A stretch of DNA of 64,000 nucleotides, taken from assembly GCA_019722365.1 (NCBI GenBank), contig JADFUC010000604.1:124001-188000 (forward strand), given 5' to 3'. This document shows, in pieces, positions 37,485-48,032 of this stretch. Both the position numbers and the translations under genes were made by a program. Positions within the stretch are counted from its first letter, which is position 1. Each line of letters begins with the position of its first letter. The notes beneath the pieces are model-generated. The model saw nothing but the letters and a program-made list of their open reading frames with translations, did no database searches and was not told the DNA's origin. This DNA is from Lithospermum erythrorhizon (lineage: Eukaryota > Streptophyta > Magnoliopsida > Boraginales > Boraginaceae).

Positions 37485-37910
37485 AAGTTTGCCAGAATCA
37501 ATATTATCATGTTACTAATAAAATACCCTGAACATATTATTTCTTATAGTTTATTTGACCATATACTATATCACATATACAAAAACAAATTGAGTTAAAA
37601 TTTAAAAAATCCAACCATCAAAATGTAAAGCCTGGCAATCTTTTTGGGAATAACAATCAAATTGGACGATCTTTTAGGGATGAAGGGAGTATTATTTTTA
37701 TAAACACTATATAACATATACGAGAACAAATCGAGTTCAAAATTTAAAATTAGCGTCGAGAAATTGGCCGGGCCGATCTTTTAGTGACGAGAGACATTTT
37801 ACCTCCTCGACTTTGGAAAGACTTAGACGGAGAGTGGAGTTGATCCACGCCAAGATTTCGGATCGTCCCACGAAGTAAGCCGAATCCATTATACCTATAT
37901 TCGCTGCCAT
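35242..37910 (-). CDS. EB1C: Microtubule plus-end-binding protein EB1C
   Basis: Six exons on the minus strand, 37910-37803, 37130-36975, 36389-36283, 36047-35798, 35729-35616 and 35526-35242, give 339 residues. The calponin-homology domain fills residues 1-125 ([57 protein letters not shown]). A Ser/Thr/Lys-rich linker is followed by the EB1 coiled-coil/four-helix domain ([20 protein letters not shown] and [12 protein letters not shown]). The tail is basic ([20 protein letters not shown]) and lacks the terminal EEY/F of animal EB1. A basic, nuclear-localising tail is what separates EB1C from EB1A/B in plants. Family role: tracks growing microtubule ends; EB1C acts in spindle and phragmoplast alignment. 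All splice sites are GT/AG. The gene appears intact. Confidence 0.95.
37451..37482. repeat. (TA)n microsatellite in EB1C intron 1
   Basis: About 16 uninterrupted TA units within the intron at 37131-37802. Confidence 0.95.
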
Positions 37911-37994
37911 TTTACAATTTTTTTGGAAGTTGAAATAAGGGGTTGAGCGGGGTTGACTTGTTGAAATGAGCTGGAATTTGCGAGGAGCGGAGAT

Positions 37995-38002
37995 TATTTA
38001 TA
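37995..38002 (-). promoter_or_regulatory. TATA box of EB1C
   Basis: TATAAATA on the minus strand, 85-92 bp upstream of the EB1C start codon. Confidence 0.6.
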
Positions 38003-38588
38003 AAGGCTTTGAGTTTGGAATGGACCATAATTGTGTAGGTCTTAGTGGACTTGTTTTGTAGTCTACTACACTATCCATTAGGCCATATCTTTATTTAGAT
38101 TGAGTTAAATTCTGTTTTTGGATATTGCGAAGCCAGGTTAATGTAAACTTTACTTGAAATAAAAATTAATCTTTTAAGGAATCGAGCAGGAGGCGGCACT
38201 AAATAGAAGTTCTGCCCCGATACCGCTAGGTTAAATGTCTTTGGTAAAATATATAATTTGAAATGTATTTTTAATTGATATAGTTTCATAAAATATTATA
38301 CAACACAAATAAAAATATCAAAAAAGTCGAAAATACTCTGATATTTTAGGAATGAAAGGAAGTAGTATCCAAACAAAATTTTAAAAGATTCACCTAGACT
38401 CACCTCAACTACCCTCATCTAAGTTAATCTTAAAGTTTTAGTCTCACATAGATTCATTCCGATCCAAACGGATCATAAACGTTCACGCAATTTTCAAAAT
38501 GTCTTTTCAAATGTATTTAATATTTAAATTTTCCCTTCAACATAATCTTTTAAAAAATATTTCATCCCATCCAATTTTTGTGTTTACT
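38003..38588. other. Spacer between the divergent EB1C and YrdC genes
   Basis: AT-rich, no gene seen. It forms part of the ~1.05-kb region from which EB1C (minus) and the YrdC-domain gene (plus) are transcribed in opposite directions. Confidence 0.45.
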
Positions 38589-38802
38589 TAGAAATGTGCA
38601 TGTAAAGCTAGTGGCTCGCTCTGCTCGGTACACTAAATTTCTGTTAATTGAATTCAATTTGGATTTTAAAATAAGTGAGCTAGCTTGAAATTTGGCTCAA
38701 TGAAATCTCTCTGAGCCTTAAGCTCAACTAAGCTCGTTTATTGACCGAGCCCAGGAAAAAAATCTTCCGCTCGGACTCGGCTTTACTCAAGACATCTCTC
38801 CA
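38589..38802. mobile_element. GAGCTCG-rich hAT-like MITE upstream of the YrdC gene
   Basis: The left end TAGAAATGTGCATGTAAAGC and the reversed right end (AGAGATGTCTTGAGTAAAGC) match loosely. The inside is rich in GGCTCG, GAGCC and AAGCTC words. The same composition and end type are seen at 43853-44358. The 8-bp flanks (TGTTTACT / CATTTAAC) match poorly, so the boundaries are tentative. Confidence 0.5.
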
Positions 38803-38964
38803 TTTAACAAAAAGAGCAATTTTAGAATTGATTAGATTTTGTGAAAATTTTGGAAATAAAGAAAGGTTTGGCCTCTTTTCATAAACCAAAAACTTTATTT
38901 AAAAGAAAATGAAAAGAAAAAAAAAACCATCATATACTCCATATACTAAGTCTATCAGCAAGAA

Positions 38965-41900
38965 ATGGCTTTGGAGGCAAAGCTCTTTGGTGGCATATGT
39001 GGTGAAAACCAGTTATTTGGAGGGTGTTTTGGTGTGAAGCCCCGTGGATTAGTGACCATGGCGGTGGTTAAGAGAAGCCCAAAACGCCTTAAATATGCTG
39101 CTCCTCGTCTCCCTAAGGTATTACACTCTCCGTTCATATTTACTTGATCACGGAACTAAAAATTACTTTAAAAAAGTACTTTATTAAGATATACATGTAA
39201 AGATAAATATAAAGTTATATTGAAATACTATATGTTTAAGTAAAAAGGAAAGAATTTTTTTGCTACATGAAGTAAATAAGAGAAGGAGTGTTATTCAATA
39301 AGTAGGGCGGCGTTAGGTGAATGGAAGTGGTGATTCGAAATATACACTAAATTATTTTCACTTTATTTGATAAAAAAATAAAGAATTCTTGTGGGAAATA
39401 TTGGATTAGGATGAATATTTAAATAGCAAATGAAGTACTTTAGTAGTTGTAGTCTTGTAGAAAATATGGGACTTAGAAGATACATTAACGTTTAACATTA
39501 ATGTTATAGCAAGGAGGTTGTTTCTGAGTTGACTCAAGAGCGGAGTGAAAAAGACTATCTACTACTTCACTATAGATTAGAAGCGTAGGTGTAGGAAGTG
39601 TAATGAGCCATTTTAATATCTTTCAGTATATCCACCAAGAGCTAGAGAATGCAAAAATCATCTATTATTACATAGAATATAAAAAAAAATATTAATAAGT
39701 AAATGAAGTCGTATAGATTCATAAATAGTAAAAAGTTAAGAGTTTTTAAGCAATAGAAGAGAGTTTTGAAAGTTAATCAATTTGAAGAATTTATTCTTAA
39801 CTTGATTAATTGCTTGACTCTGTCTTATTTGTCATGATTTAAAATTCTTAACGAATGGTAACATGATTTTTGGCCCCGAACTCATAGGGTCCGTGGTCCG
39901 CCCCTGACCCCTGTCAATCAGATGTCTATATTATCCTTGTCCAACTTGAATTGGTTATGAGGCGTTGAATGAGATGTGTATATTATCCTTGAATTGGTTA
40001 TTAGGAGGGGCGCTTGGCATATATTGAAGTGGATCCAAATGGATCAGATGCTTGGAAGTTGGATCCAGTTGTTCAACTGATTAAAGAGGGAGCTGTTGGA
40101 GTCATCCCTACTGATACTCTGTGCGTGCGAGAATTCACTCTTGGCTGAATCAGTTATTCATATTAAATACGCAAAAGCTTGTAATTTGTCATGCTCCACA
40201 ACATGTTGTTCCATAATGTTTTTTATTGCATGGTCGTTTTTTTATTATAGGTATGCCATGGTGTGTGATCTGAATAATAACTCAGCCATTGAGCGACTGA
40301 GAAGGTAGGAAACTTATTTATCTTCACTCTCTGGTATAGTCTCATTCGCTTGATACATGTGTTGTCCATATTGTGTTTTCAGAATAAAAGGCATTGAACC
40401 TTCGAAGGTATGTTATGATTGTCTGGCATCTTATTCTCTTTAATCGCATAAGTCTAGATTGCAAACTTCAATTTATTAAAATAGCATGTTTCTCGATGCA
40501 TTTTTTTCCTTTATGCAGCCCCTTAGTCTTCTTTGCCTCTCTTTTCGTGATATTGATACATATACAATGGGATTTCCTCGCGGTAATGACCATGGCTTTA
40601 CAAACATTTTCCGAGCTGTTAAACACTGCCTTCCTGGTCCTGTAAGTTTTACTTTACTGAACCTTATGTTATGGTGTCTATGCTTAAATCGAAGACAAGT
40701 TTTCTTTGCTTTCTATTTTGTACCATGTATCTTTTATCACAACTAGATTAATCTAGAGCACTCTCTTTCTCCAACATAAATAAACCGGAATAAATTTTTC
40801 CCACTAGGTGTTGGTTCTTTCCCCAACATATATTTGTTCCTAAACAAAAGGTTTTTAGATGCTCTATATACTTCCACCGTTTTCATCTCAAATTAAAATC
40901 CAATTATTAGATATTAGCATGGACAAAGTGAGTTAATATAACCAGATTAATGTTTATCTAGTCAAAGGAGGTCATTCAAATAAAACAGAAATGTGTTAGG
41001 GTTCTTTTCGGTGAATATTGGTATAGTGATCTTGGACCACAACCATGTTTTTCTTGGTTCTCAACTTGGTTCTGTATAAGTGGATGTTAGAATCACTAGA
41101 ACATAGCATAACAAAGTTCAATCTCAAGTGGGTTTCCCTGTATCAGTAAATGTTAGAATTACTAGAACATTTCATAATATTATACAACCGAATGATATGC
41201 TCGTTTTAATGTTTTTTCAAATTGATGGAAGTATGTTATTGAAAAGAAAATTCTACTACTATTTTATGCTTCAGCTAAGGAAATCATGTTGGTTGCTGCA
41301 ATTTGTTTTAGAGGCACTTATATTGGTTTCTTGGATTTTGAAAATCTGTCTAATATGAGCATTTAATGGAACAGTATACCTTCATTCTAACTGCAAGCAA
41401 AGGATTACCAAAACAGTGTATTCGTGATGGAACTACTACTTCATCGAGGAGACATGTAGGTGTTCGTATACCTGATGATCCTGTATGTCAAGCAATCCTA
41501 CAGAAGATGGATGCACCTTTAATATCAACTAGGTAGTTCAAGATATTGTAATTTGGGCTGTTAACGAGTCAAGCACATATGATCTGTTTGTTATTATCAA
41601 GTGAGCTGAGCTGCTAGTTAATTTATTTCCAACACAAATCTCTGGTCATGTCTGCTTGCTAATTGCTAGCGAGATTGACTACATATTTCTTTTAAATGCG
41701 TATTCAAATATTTATACTTGTTCAAAAAATTATATGTTTATGATAATATACTATTTTCGTAATGTGCAAACCAATCATTTTAAGGCAATTTTCTTGGCTC
41801 AGCTTGTTAACAGCTCTGTTTGTCATCCTTGGAGCCAATTTTAATTTTCATTTAAGTTACTCTATATCTAGTTAATCTGATTCTACTAACTTCTTATGTG

Positions 41901-43556
41901 CTCAGTGTAAGGTCGCCAAAGGAGAACGATTGGATTCTGGATCCTGTGGCAATATCAGACATTTATGGACCAGAGGTATTGTTTTATTCATCGTATGCTT
42001 TACTTGATTCATGAACCCTATATAGATCTTATTGTGAGTTCTAATTTTCTGTTACAGTAATGATTGTGCTCTTTGGATATCCAAGAACTCGTCTTGCTTT
42101 TTTTATATTACCATATAAAATCTATGCCAAGAATCATAGTTTCTCAAAGATTTGTAGTACATATGCCTGTTTCTTGAGTTTCATTCATACTAACTTCATC
42201 TGTAATTAATCTTCACCATCTTTTAGTAATAAATTTTAGTTATGTACCCTGCATGTTCAATATTCTAGGGCCTTGATTTTGTTGTTGATGCGGGCATTAG
42301 AGCTGCTGATCCATCTACTGTTGTCAACATGACTGGAAGTATACCTCTGATTGTAAGGCAAGGAAAAGTAAGTTTTTTGACTTGTGTCTACACACGTTTT
42401 TCTTCATGCACTGTATATGAGCTCGCTTGTAAACCTCACTAGGCAAAATTCTCTCGTAATTATTTGCATTGGCCTGCTGGAAGACTAGGATTAATATGGA
42501 AGAAACATAAGCTGTCCTGGATGATGTTTTACATAAGAACTAATATCAACCTGTTTCTCTCAGTAATCAGATTGGAGAGTAAGTAAATAATGGGTATTTT
42601 ATATCTCAAGCGAGGTTGTTTTGTTGAAAGCCTGGATACTGATCATTAGAAGCAACCAGCATCTTGCATTCTAAGAAGCTGCAAGTGGGGTAAAGGGTGG
42701 TCAGTTCTCTGCCCAGCCTTACCCATATATATAATAACATGGAGGTTGTTTAGGAATTGGCCAGGATTGAAGTCACAGAGGTATCTACTGGCTCCTTTTA
42801 TTATAAAAGATTGTCCAGTTTTGACTTTTTCAAAAAATTTAAAAGAGAATATAATTAAACTAGTTAAAGTTGACTTATTTTCTAAACATTGATTAAATGA
42901 GACAAGTTATGGAAAATGAATGAAAAAAAAAAGTGAAATTAGAAAATCTTCATAAAAGAAGGGGCCTTAGTATTATAACGATGAGTAGATAGATGAAATG
43001 AGCAGATTGATTATTTGGTGGTTTGCATTAAAACAACATTAAACAACAAACTAAATCGATTTATGCTTGAGTAGCTTTGCGCCTTTGCAATTTAATCAAT
43101 AATCTGATTATTCAATTTGAGAGAACATGTACATACATCCACCAAACGCATGAACTACGTTTTGAAGAAGGCGTGATGTACTTGTTTAATGTGAAAGGTT
43201 ATTATTGTGAAATAATATGAAATGAAGGAGACTAAAAGGATCCCCAATTAGCAGTTCACTATACACTACCAACATGGTTAGATTTTGTAAGTTCCTAGAG
43301 CTTGCGTAAGTGAAGGATAGCTCTATTGCAGAACTTGTATTTTGTCTGACACTGTCTTGGGGTATCTGTATAATCAATTTGCTGTTATGGAGATTGAAAT
43401 TGGCAGTATTTGTTGGTTTGGTGAATACCATTTTTCTAATTTTCACTGTATGTGTATGCATATTAGGGTCCGAAACAACCCTGGATGGTGACTGAAGATG
43501 AGCCTTCTGCTAACAGTGAAAACGACACTCCAAATAGTAAGAGTAGAAATTATTGA
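38965..43556 (+). CDS. YrdC/Sua5-domain protein (plant homologue of At3g01920)
   Basis: Nine exons, 38965-39117, 40005-40120, 40251-40304, 40383-40407, 40519-40641, 41375-41532, 41906-41975, 42269-42367 and 43467-43556, join in frame to 295 residues. After a ~55-residue basic N-terminus (possible organelle transit peptide) comes the YrdC fold: VGVIPTDTLYAMVCDL, then RLRRIKGIEPSKPLSLLC (the lysine-rich ligand-binding KxR..K/P..L motif), FIL.ASKGLPK, VGVRIPDDPVCQAIL and a final GLDFVVDAG / GSIPLIVRQGKG segment. YrdC/Sua5 enzymes make threonylcarbamoyl-AMP for the tRNA t6A37 modification. Plant proteins of this particular branch are annotated as YrdC-like with unproven activity. Every junction is GT/AG and phase-consistent. 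Intron 1 contains a MITE. The tail is acidic and Ser/Asn-rich. Confidence 0.92.
39301..39906. mobile_element. GGGCGG-ended MITE in intron 1 of the YrdC gene
   Basis: The left end AGTAGGGCGGCGTTAGGTGA and the reversed right end (CAGGGGCGGACC) form the short inverted terminus. Internal stretches (GAAATATACACTAAA, ATGAAGTCGTATAGATTCAT, AAATAGTAAAAAGTT) match the copy at 47149-47473, but this copy carries extra sequence. No target duplication was resolved. Confidence 0.65.
41076..41177 (+). repeat. Local duplication in YrdC intron 5
   Basis: GTGGATGTTAGAATCACTAG (about 41080) and GTAAATGTTAGAATTACTAG (about 41145) plus the following AACAT..CATAA are a diverged ~35-bp direct repeat. Confidence 0.65.
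42590..42790. repeat. Possible SINE-like fragment in YrdC intron 8
   Basis: The text AAGTGGGGTAAAGGGTGG...TCTCTGCCCAGCCTTACCC...GGAGGTTGTTTAGGAATTGG recalls a common plant tRNA-derived SINE body. It is short, lacks clear A/B promoter boxes and a tail, and could be something else. Confidence 0.25.
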
Positions 43557-43852
43557 GCAAAGGGCTAGCTCTGTAAATTTCAGTGGTTTATATTTCCCTA
43601 TATCATACTTATGGGTCAATTTGGGACCTCCTTGTTATCACAGGCTTACCCGTGTACTATCCCCGCCCCGTTATCCCGTTTAGGCGGGAGCCTCTCCAAA
43701 GACATTAGGGTATGTTAATATTATGTATATTTCCCTATACCGACTTGGATATGATTTCATATGTGGACGTTCAGAATCATTAATGGTAATATTTATGGTG
43801 ATTATATACATCCTCTTCCACACCCTATGATTGGACCATGTATACTTTGAAA

Positions 43853-44358
43853 TAGAGCTGTTAATGAGTCGAGCTCAACCAAGCGGCTCGGCTCGGGAAG
43901 CCGAGGCTCGAAGCTCGGCTCGGTCTATATTGAGCCGAGCTACGAGTCGGCCTTCAGGCTCGCTGACTCTGAGAGCCAGCTCGGCGAGCCGTCTCGATAG
44001 CTCGGTTATATGAAATTATTATATATTAAAGACCAGTTTTTGTTATAATTTTGGGATGATTCGAATTTATTATCAAAGATCAATGTGTTGTATTATGTAC
44101 TTTTTTATTATAATATAGTTAATGTCAATGTGCAATTTATCTATTGACAATTAATTTTTATTTTTATTATTTTTGTGCACTTTATCCCTTTAAAATTTAA
44201 AATTTCCACCAAGTGAGCTAGGTCGGGAGCTCGGCTGGAGTTGTGTCTCGGATCGGTAAGCCAACAACGAGGCAGAATTCGGGCCTTAGGCTCGTTTAGT
44301 GATTGAGCTGTAAAAATTATAAGCTCATTTCCGAACACAGGCTAGATTAACATTTCTA
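43853..44358. mobile_element. 506-bp GAGCTCGG-rich hAT-like MITE
   Basis: The ends TAGAGCTGTTAATGAGTCGA and, reversed, TAGAAATGTTAATCTAGCC are an imperfect terminal inverted repeat. The flanks CTTTGAAA (43845-43852) and CATTGAAA (44359-44366) match in 7 of 8 positions, consistent with the 8-bp target duplication of hAT elements. The two subterminal parts are very rich in GGCTCGG / CGAGCC words; the middle is AT-rich. It lies 300 bp downstream of the YrdC stop codon. Confidence 0.78.
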
Positions 44359-44366
44359 CATTGAAA

Positions 44367-45509
44367 TAGTAGCCTGCATTCAGTGGCATATAATTGAAAA
44401 AAAAAAGTAGCATATAACTGAAATCATCCATTGATCTTATATCATTGGAGAGACGATCCATTTGTTCGTGCAGCTAAGGATAATTTGTTACATGAATGCC
44501 TCTAATTCCGTCGCACAATTGTATTATTTCTCCTCTAGAGAACTTAGCATATATTATTGTGATGTGAAATTCAGTTGGACTAGAATGTTGCTGCACTTTC
44601 CATGTGTAATATTTTTCCATGAACCAGCACAATGCCCACCACATGATCCGACTTCCAAAGTACACAATTTTGTTTGATAAGTTACAAGAGACATGATGAA
44701 ATCCCAGTTTTCTCCTAATAAAATCACTCATTTGATGATACATTTTTGGTTCTTGCAAAGCAATAAATCAACTCTATACTTGTTTTTTAGATATCTCAAT
44801 CTTCTTCTTGATCGAGAACTGCCAACCCCTCCAATATTGAAATTCAGCAGCTTAATGGTCACACTGTTATGTTTGTCCTATGCTTCTTGTTCACTGTTGT
44901 GAATTCCAAATCATTTTCTGGGACAATGCCAAGAATATCAATTTTTTTAGTTTTTATCATATTTTAATAATATTTATACTACATACCACCCAACATGTCA
45001 TTTTGAATAAAAATTCTGCGCATTAATATAATTTATTTTCATTACTTTGTATTTAACAAATACTCATATGATATCAATTTCAGACCTTGTATGTAATTAA
45101 TATCTAAATAGTAAATAGTATCCAACCAGTATTCTATATAGTATATGTAAAGATTGACTCCTAATGAGCCAAAGAATTCGCATGTGAGTGTCCCGTATTG
45201 GAAAAATGGGAGAGAGAGTGTATCACTATATAAGTCTAGGACCAATTCCACTTAATATCAATTGGTTTTAGGATGATGAATCTTTGACTTATGAACTCTC
45301 TTCTGTTTTTGTGGGTGTGGTCCGGTCACGAAGGTATTATGTCCAAAAACATGTGTGGTATATAGTGTAAGTTTTAAGAAAGAGTGATATAACCAACTCA
45401 TTACATCCTTCAAAGATATCACATGTGAAATTTTGACAAGTTGACTTTTCAAATTTGAAGTGAAAATTTTACAAAAAATGTAGCTCTTTTCAACACAAAT
45501 TATTATTGC
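44367..45509. other. Gene-free spacer
   Basis: AT-rich sequence with only short open frames that resemble nothing known to me. Confidence 0.4.
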
Positions 45510-46170
45510 AATGGACCGAAAATATGGTCCGGAGTCAAAACGGACCGAAAATATGGTTCGGAGTAAAAAAGGGTCGAAAATATGGTTCGGATCAAAACTG
45601 ACAAAAAATATGGCCGTGGGGTGGACCGGGGCAAAAATATGGTCCCGAATCGAAAGCTTGAGCCAAAAATCGCTTTGAGGTGAAATTGGCAAAAATATGG
45701 TCGAGTGTAAGCTTGAGTCGAAAATGTGGTCGCCAGTGGAAATAGGCCGAAGTATGACCTTGGTGGAAACGGATCAAAAATATGTTCACAATGTGGGAAG
45801 CTTGACTCTAAATAATTATACGGTTGAAAGCGGGAAAAAAAATATGTCCATGGGTTGGAAGCCGTGCGAGAAATATGGCCCCAGTGCGTAACTATGTCTT
45901 GGTGTGGAACTGGCGGGTAGTAAATACGGTCCCGGGGCCGAGAATATGTCCATGGGTCAAAGAGATTCGAAAATAAGATTACATGGAGGAGCAGTAGTAA
46001 ACTTGGTCCGGGGCAGAACGTTAGTAAATATGGTCTCGAGGGAGAGAACGAGCGTCTAAATTTGTCTTGGGGCAATAGCAGTCTTGGTGAAGTGGCCTTA
46101 AATATGATTTTCAGTCAAAATATACCAAAATATGGCCCAGGACAAAAACAGACAGAAAATACGTTACTAG
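45510..46170. repeat. Degenerate ~28-32-bp satellite (CGAAAATATGGTCCGG unit)
   Basis: The core (G)ACCGAAAATATGGTCCGG is repeated about 20 times with drift (GGACCGAAAATATGGTTCGG, GGCAAAAATATGGTCCCG, GGCAAAAATATGGTCGAG, GATCAAAAATATGTTCACAA, GTAAATATGGTCTCG). The left copies are the most uniform and similarity fades to the right. The invariant part is AAATATGGTC. The period causes several overlapping minus-strand open frames (largest 45503-46075), which are artefacts. Confidence 0.88.
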
Positions 46171-47140
46171 AGTTACCGGTCGAAATGACCCGAAATTATA
46201 AGTTCAACATTAAAAAAGAATAGGAAATGACTTCCAATCGAATTCTAAGCGTGACTAAATGCAAGAATTATAATTTCATGCAAATTCTACACTTTTGTCA
46301 AACGAATTGGAATTATAATTACAATCGCATGAAATGTCATAATTGCAGCATGGCGAAGTATATTGAAAAGTAAGTGATGTCAATAAAAGAAATAAACAAG
46401 GTACTCCTTAATTGATTAAATCAATAAAAGAATTGATTAATGGGTTTGCATACGGTGCTCAAGTATTATTTTTTTACTTAAGTTACTTAAATTTATTTAG
46501 TTAATGTCAAATGAAAAACTTTTTCATTACTTCAAACAATAACGTGAAAGTTCAGTTCTACCTAACTAATGATACTAAGAAGTAAAGTATCATTATTGTA
46601 GAAGCTGAGAAAAATAGATTCAGATATACTATTCGTATTTAGGACTACTAAGCGTCCCCAAATGGCTCATGCCGCTTTCTTTATTTAAAGGTAATTGAAC
46701 AATGTTGAAGGAGATTATCTTATCATTCCTGATAATGATAATCTTACTTGTGTAGATAGCCAAACATCATTTTCACTTTCATCATTTGGTGCAGTTATTT
46801 ACACGACTCTCATCCTCCTCAAAGATTTTTATTTTCACAAAGATTTTTATTCTTACTGATGGATTATTTTCTCAAGTGTGGCATATAAACTATTATAAAA
46901 TCAAGCAGGTTGGAGATTGGAGCACTATCCTTCATGAGGGATCTCGAAGCATTTGCGAAATTGTTTGGCTACTAGTGTTGGATGCGTTTTAAATTTGAAA
47001 GATATTGTTATTAGTAATTTTAATTCTGTTTCTGTTGATTTCGATCCATGTAATAGTTGTAAAGACTCGATACATTTATCCATTGATTAATAATATGCAT
47101 TATCTATATATAAAAAAGTCGTTGCTAATAAGTGCAAGAA
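46171..47140. other. Gene-free spacer
   Basis: AT-rich. An open frame at 46786-46992 has no recognisable features. Nothing supportable. Confidence 0.4.
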
Positions 47141-47148
47141 CCAGTAAG

Positions 47149-47473
47149 CACGGGCGGATCTAGGTGAATTGAAGTGATGGTTCAAAATATACACTAAAAT
47201 TCAAATGAAGAATATTATATTTAGATGAACATTTAATAAGAAAACGAAGTATTGTAAATGTTGTAGAAGAAATAATATTTAGAAGATAAATAATTGAATA
47301 TTCAAATGAAGTCATATAGATTCATAAATAGTAAAAGGTTGAGAGCCTTAAAGTTAAAATTTGAAGTTGCCAAGGTTTGAACCACTGCTCTTTTACTTGA
47401 CACAACCAATTGAGCTAACACGATTTTTGGTGGTTTGACTGAACAATCGTTAACAATATCACGTCCGCCCATG
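47149..47473. mobile_element. 325-bp hAT-like MITE with GGGCGG ends
   Basis: CACGGGCGGATC at the left and CATGGGCGGACG (reversed) at the right form the terminal inverted repeat. CCAGTAAG (47141-47148) and CCGGTAAG (47474-47481) are a 7/8 target duplication, the 8-bp size typical of hAT. Internal sequence matches the longer copy in the YrdC gene. Confidence 0.8.
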
Positions 47474-47948
47474 CCGGTAAGTTAATTTAGAGCCTACATG
47501 CACTCTTTAATAGAAATTATATGAGTGTTCATGTACACACATTAATGAAATAAGTAATTTGCTATTAAGAGTAATTATATATATTTCTCCTATATAGGGT
47601 ATAATAGTAATTATTTTTAATTCCTTAATAAAATATTTTTTTTGGCAAAATAATCACATAATATAAAATGGATGAGTGTGAGTTAACTGTACGAACGTTC
47701 ACCAGGTTAATTTAGAGTCAGGGTTAATTTTTTTGAAATAATGAATCAACCATGGTAGTTACTGCTTGGCCCCAAATAATAATTATAAACCTTTTGGTTA
47801 CTGTTGTAATGTGTTTTTAACAGCTCTGAGGTAAGGTCTATCCTAATTACTGATAAGATACTTCTAAAAATGATGATAAATATTCTTTCTATTTCAAAAT
47901 AGATGATTGTTTAGAAGAAAAATATTTTATTAAGAGATAGTAAAAGCT

Positions 47949-48032
47949 ACATTGAGATAGTAAAAAACTATATTGAAAATGTAAAAAACTACATTGAAAT
48001 TGTAAAAATATATATTGAAAATGCAAAAAATC
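47949..48032. repeat. 21-bp tandem array, four units
   Basis: Units at 47949-47969, 47970-47990, 47991-48011 and 48012-48032 follow ATATTGAAAATGTAAAAAACT with 2-5 changes each. A truncated unit precedes them. Confidence 0.9.

Noticed and set aside
45503..46075. 190-residue minus-strand open frame
   Set aside because: It lies entirely within the ~30-bp satellite; its repeated Pro-Tyr-Phe / His-Ile-Phe pattern is just the translated repeat. Two other overlapping frames are equally open.
46786..46992. 68-residue open frame
   Set aside because: No family resemblance, no promoter or splice context, within a repeat-rich spacer.
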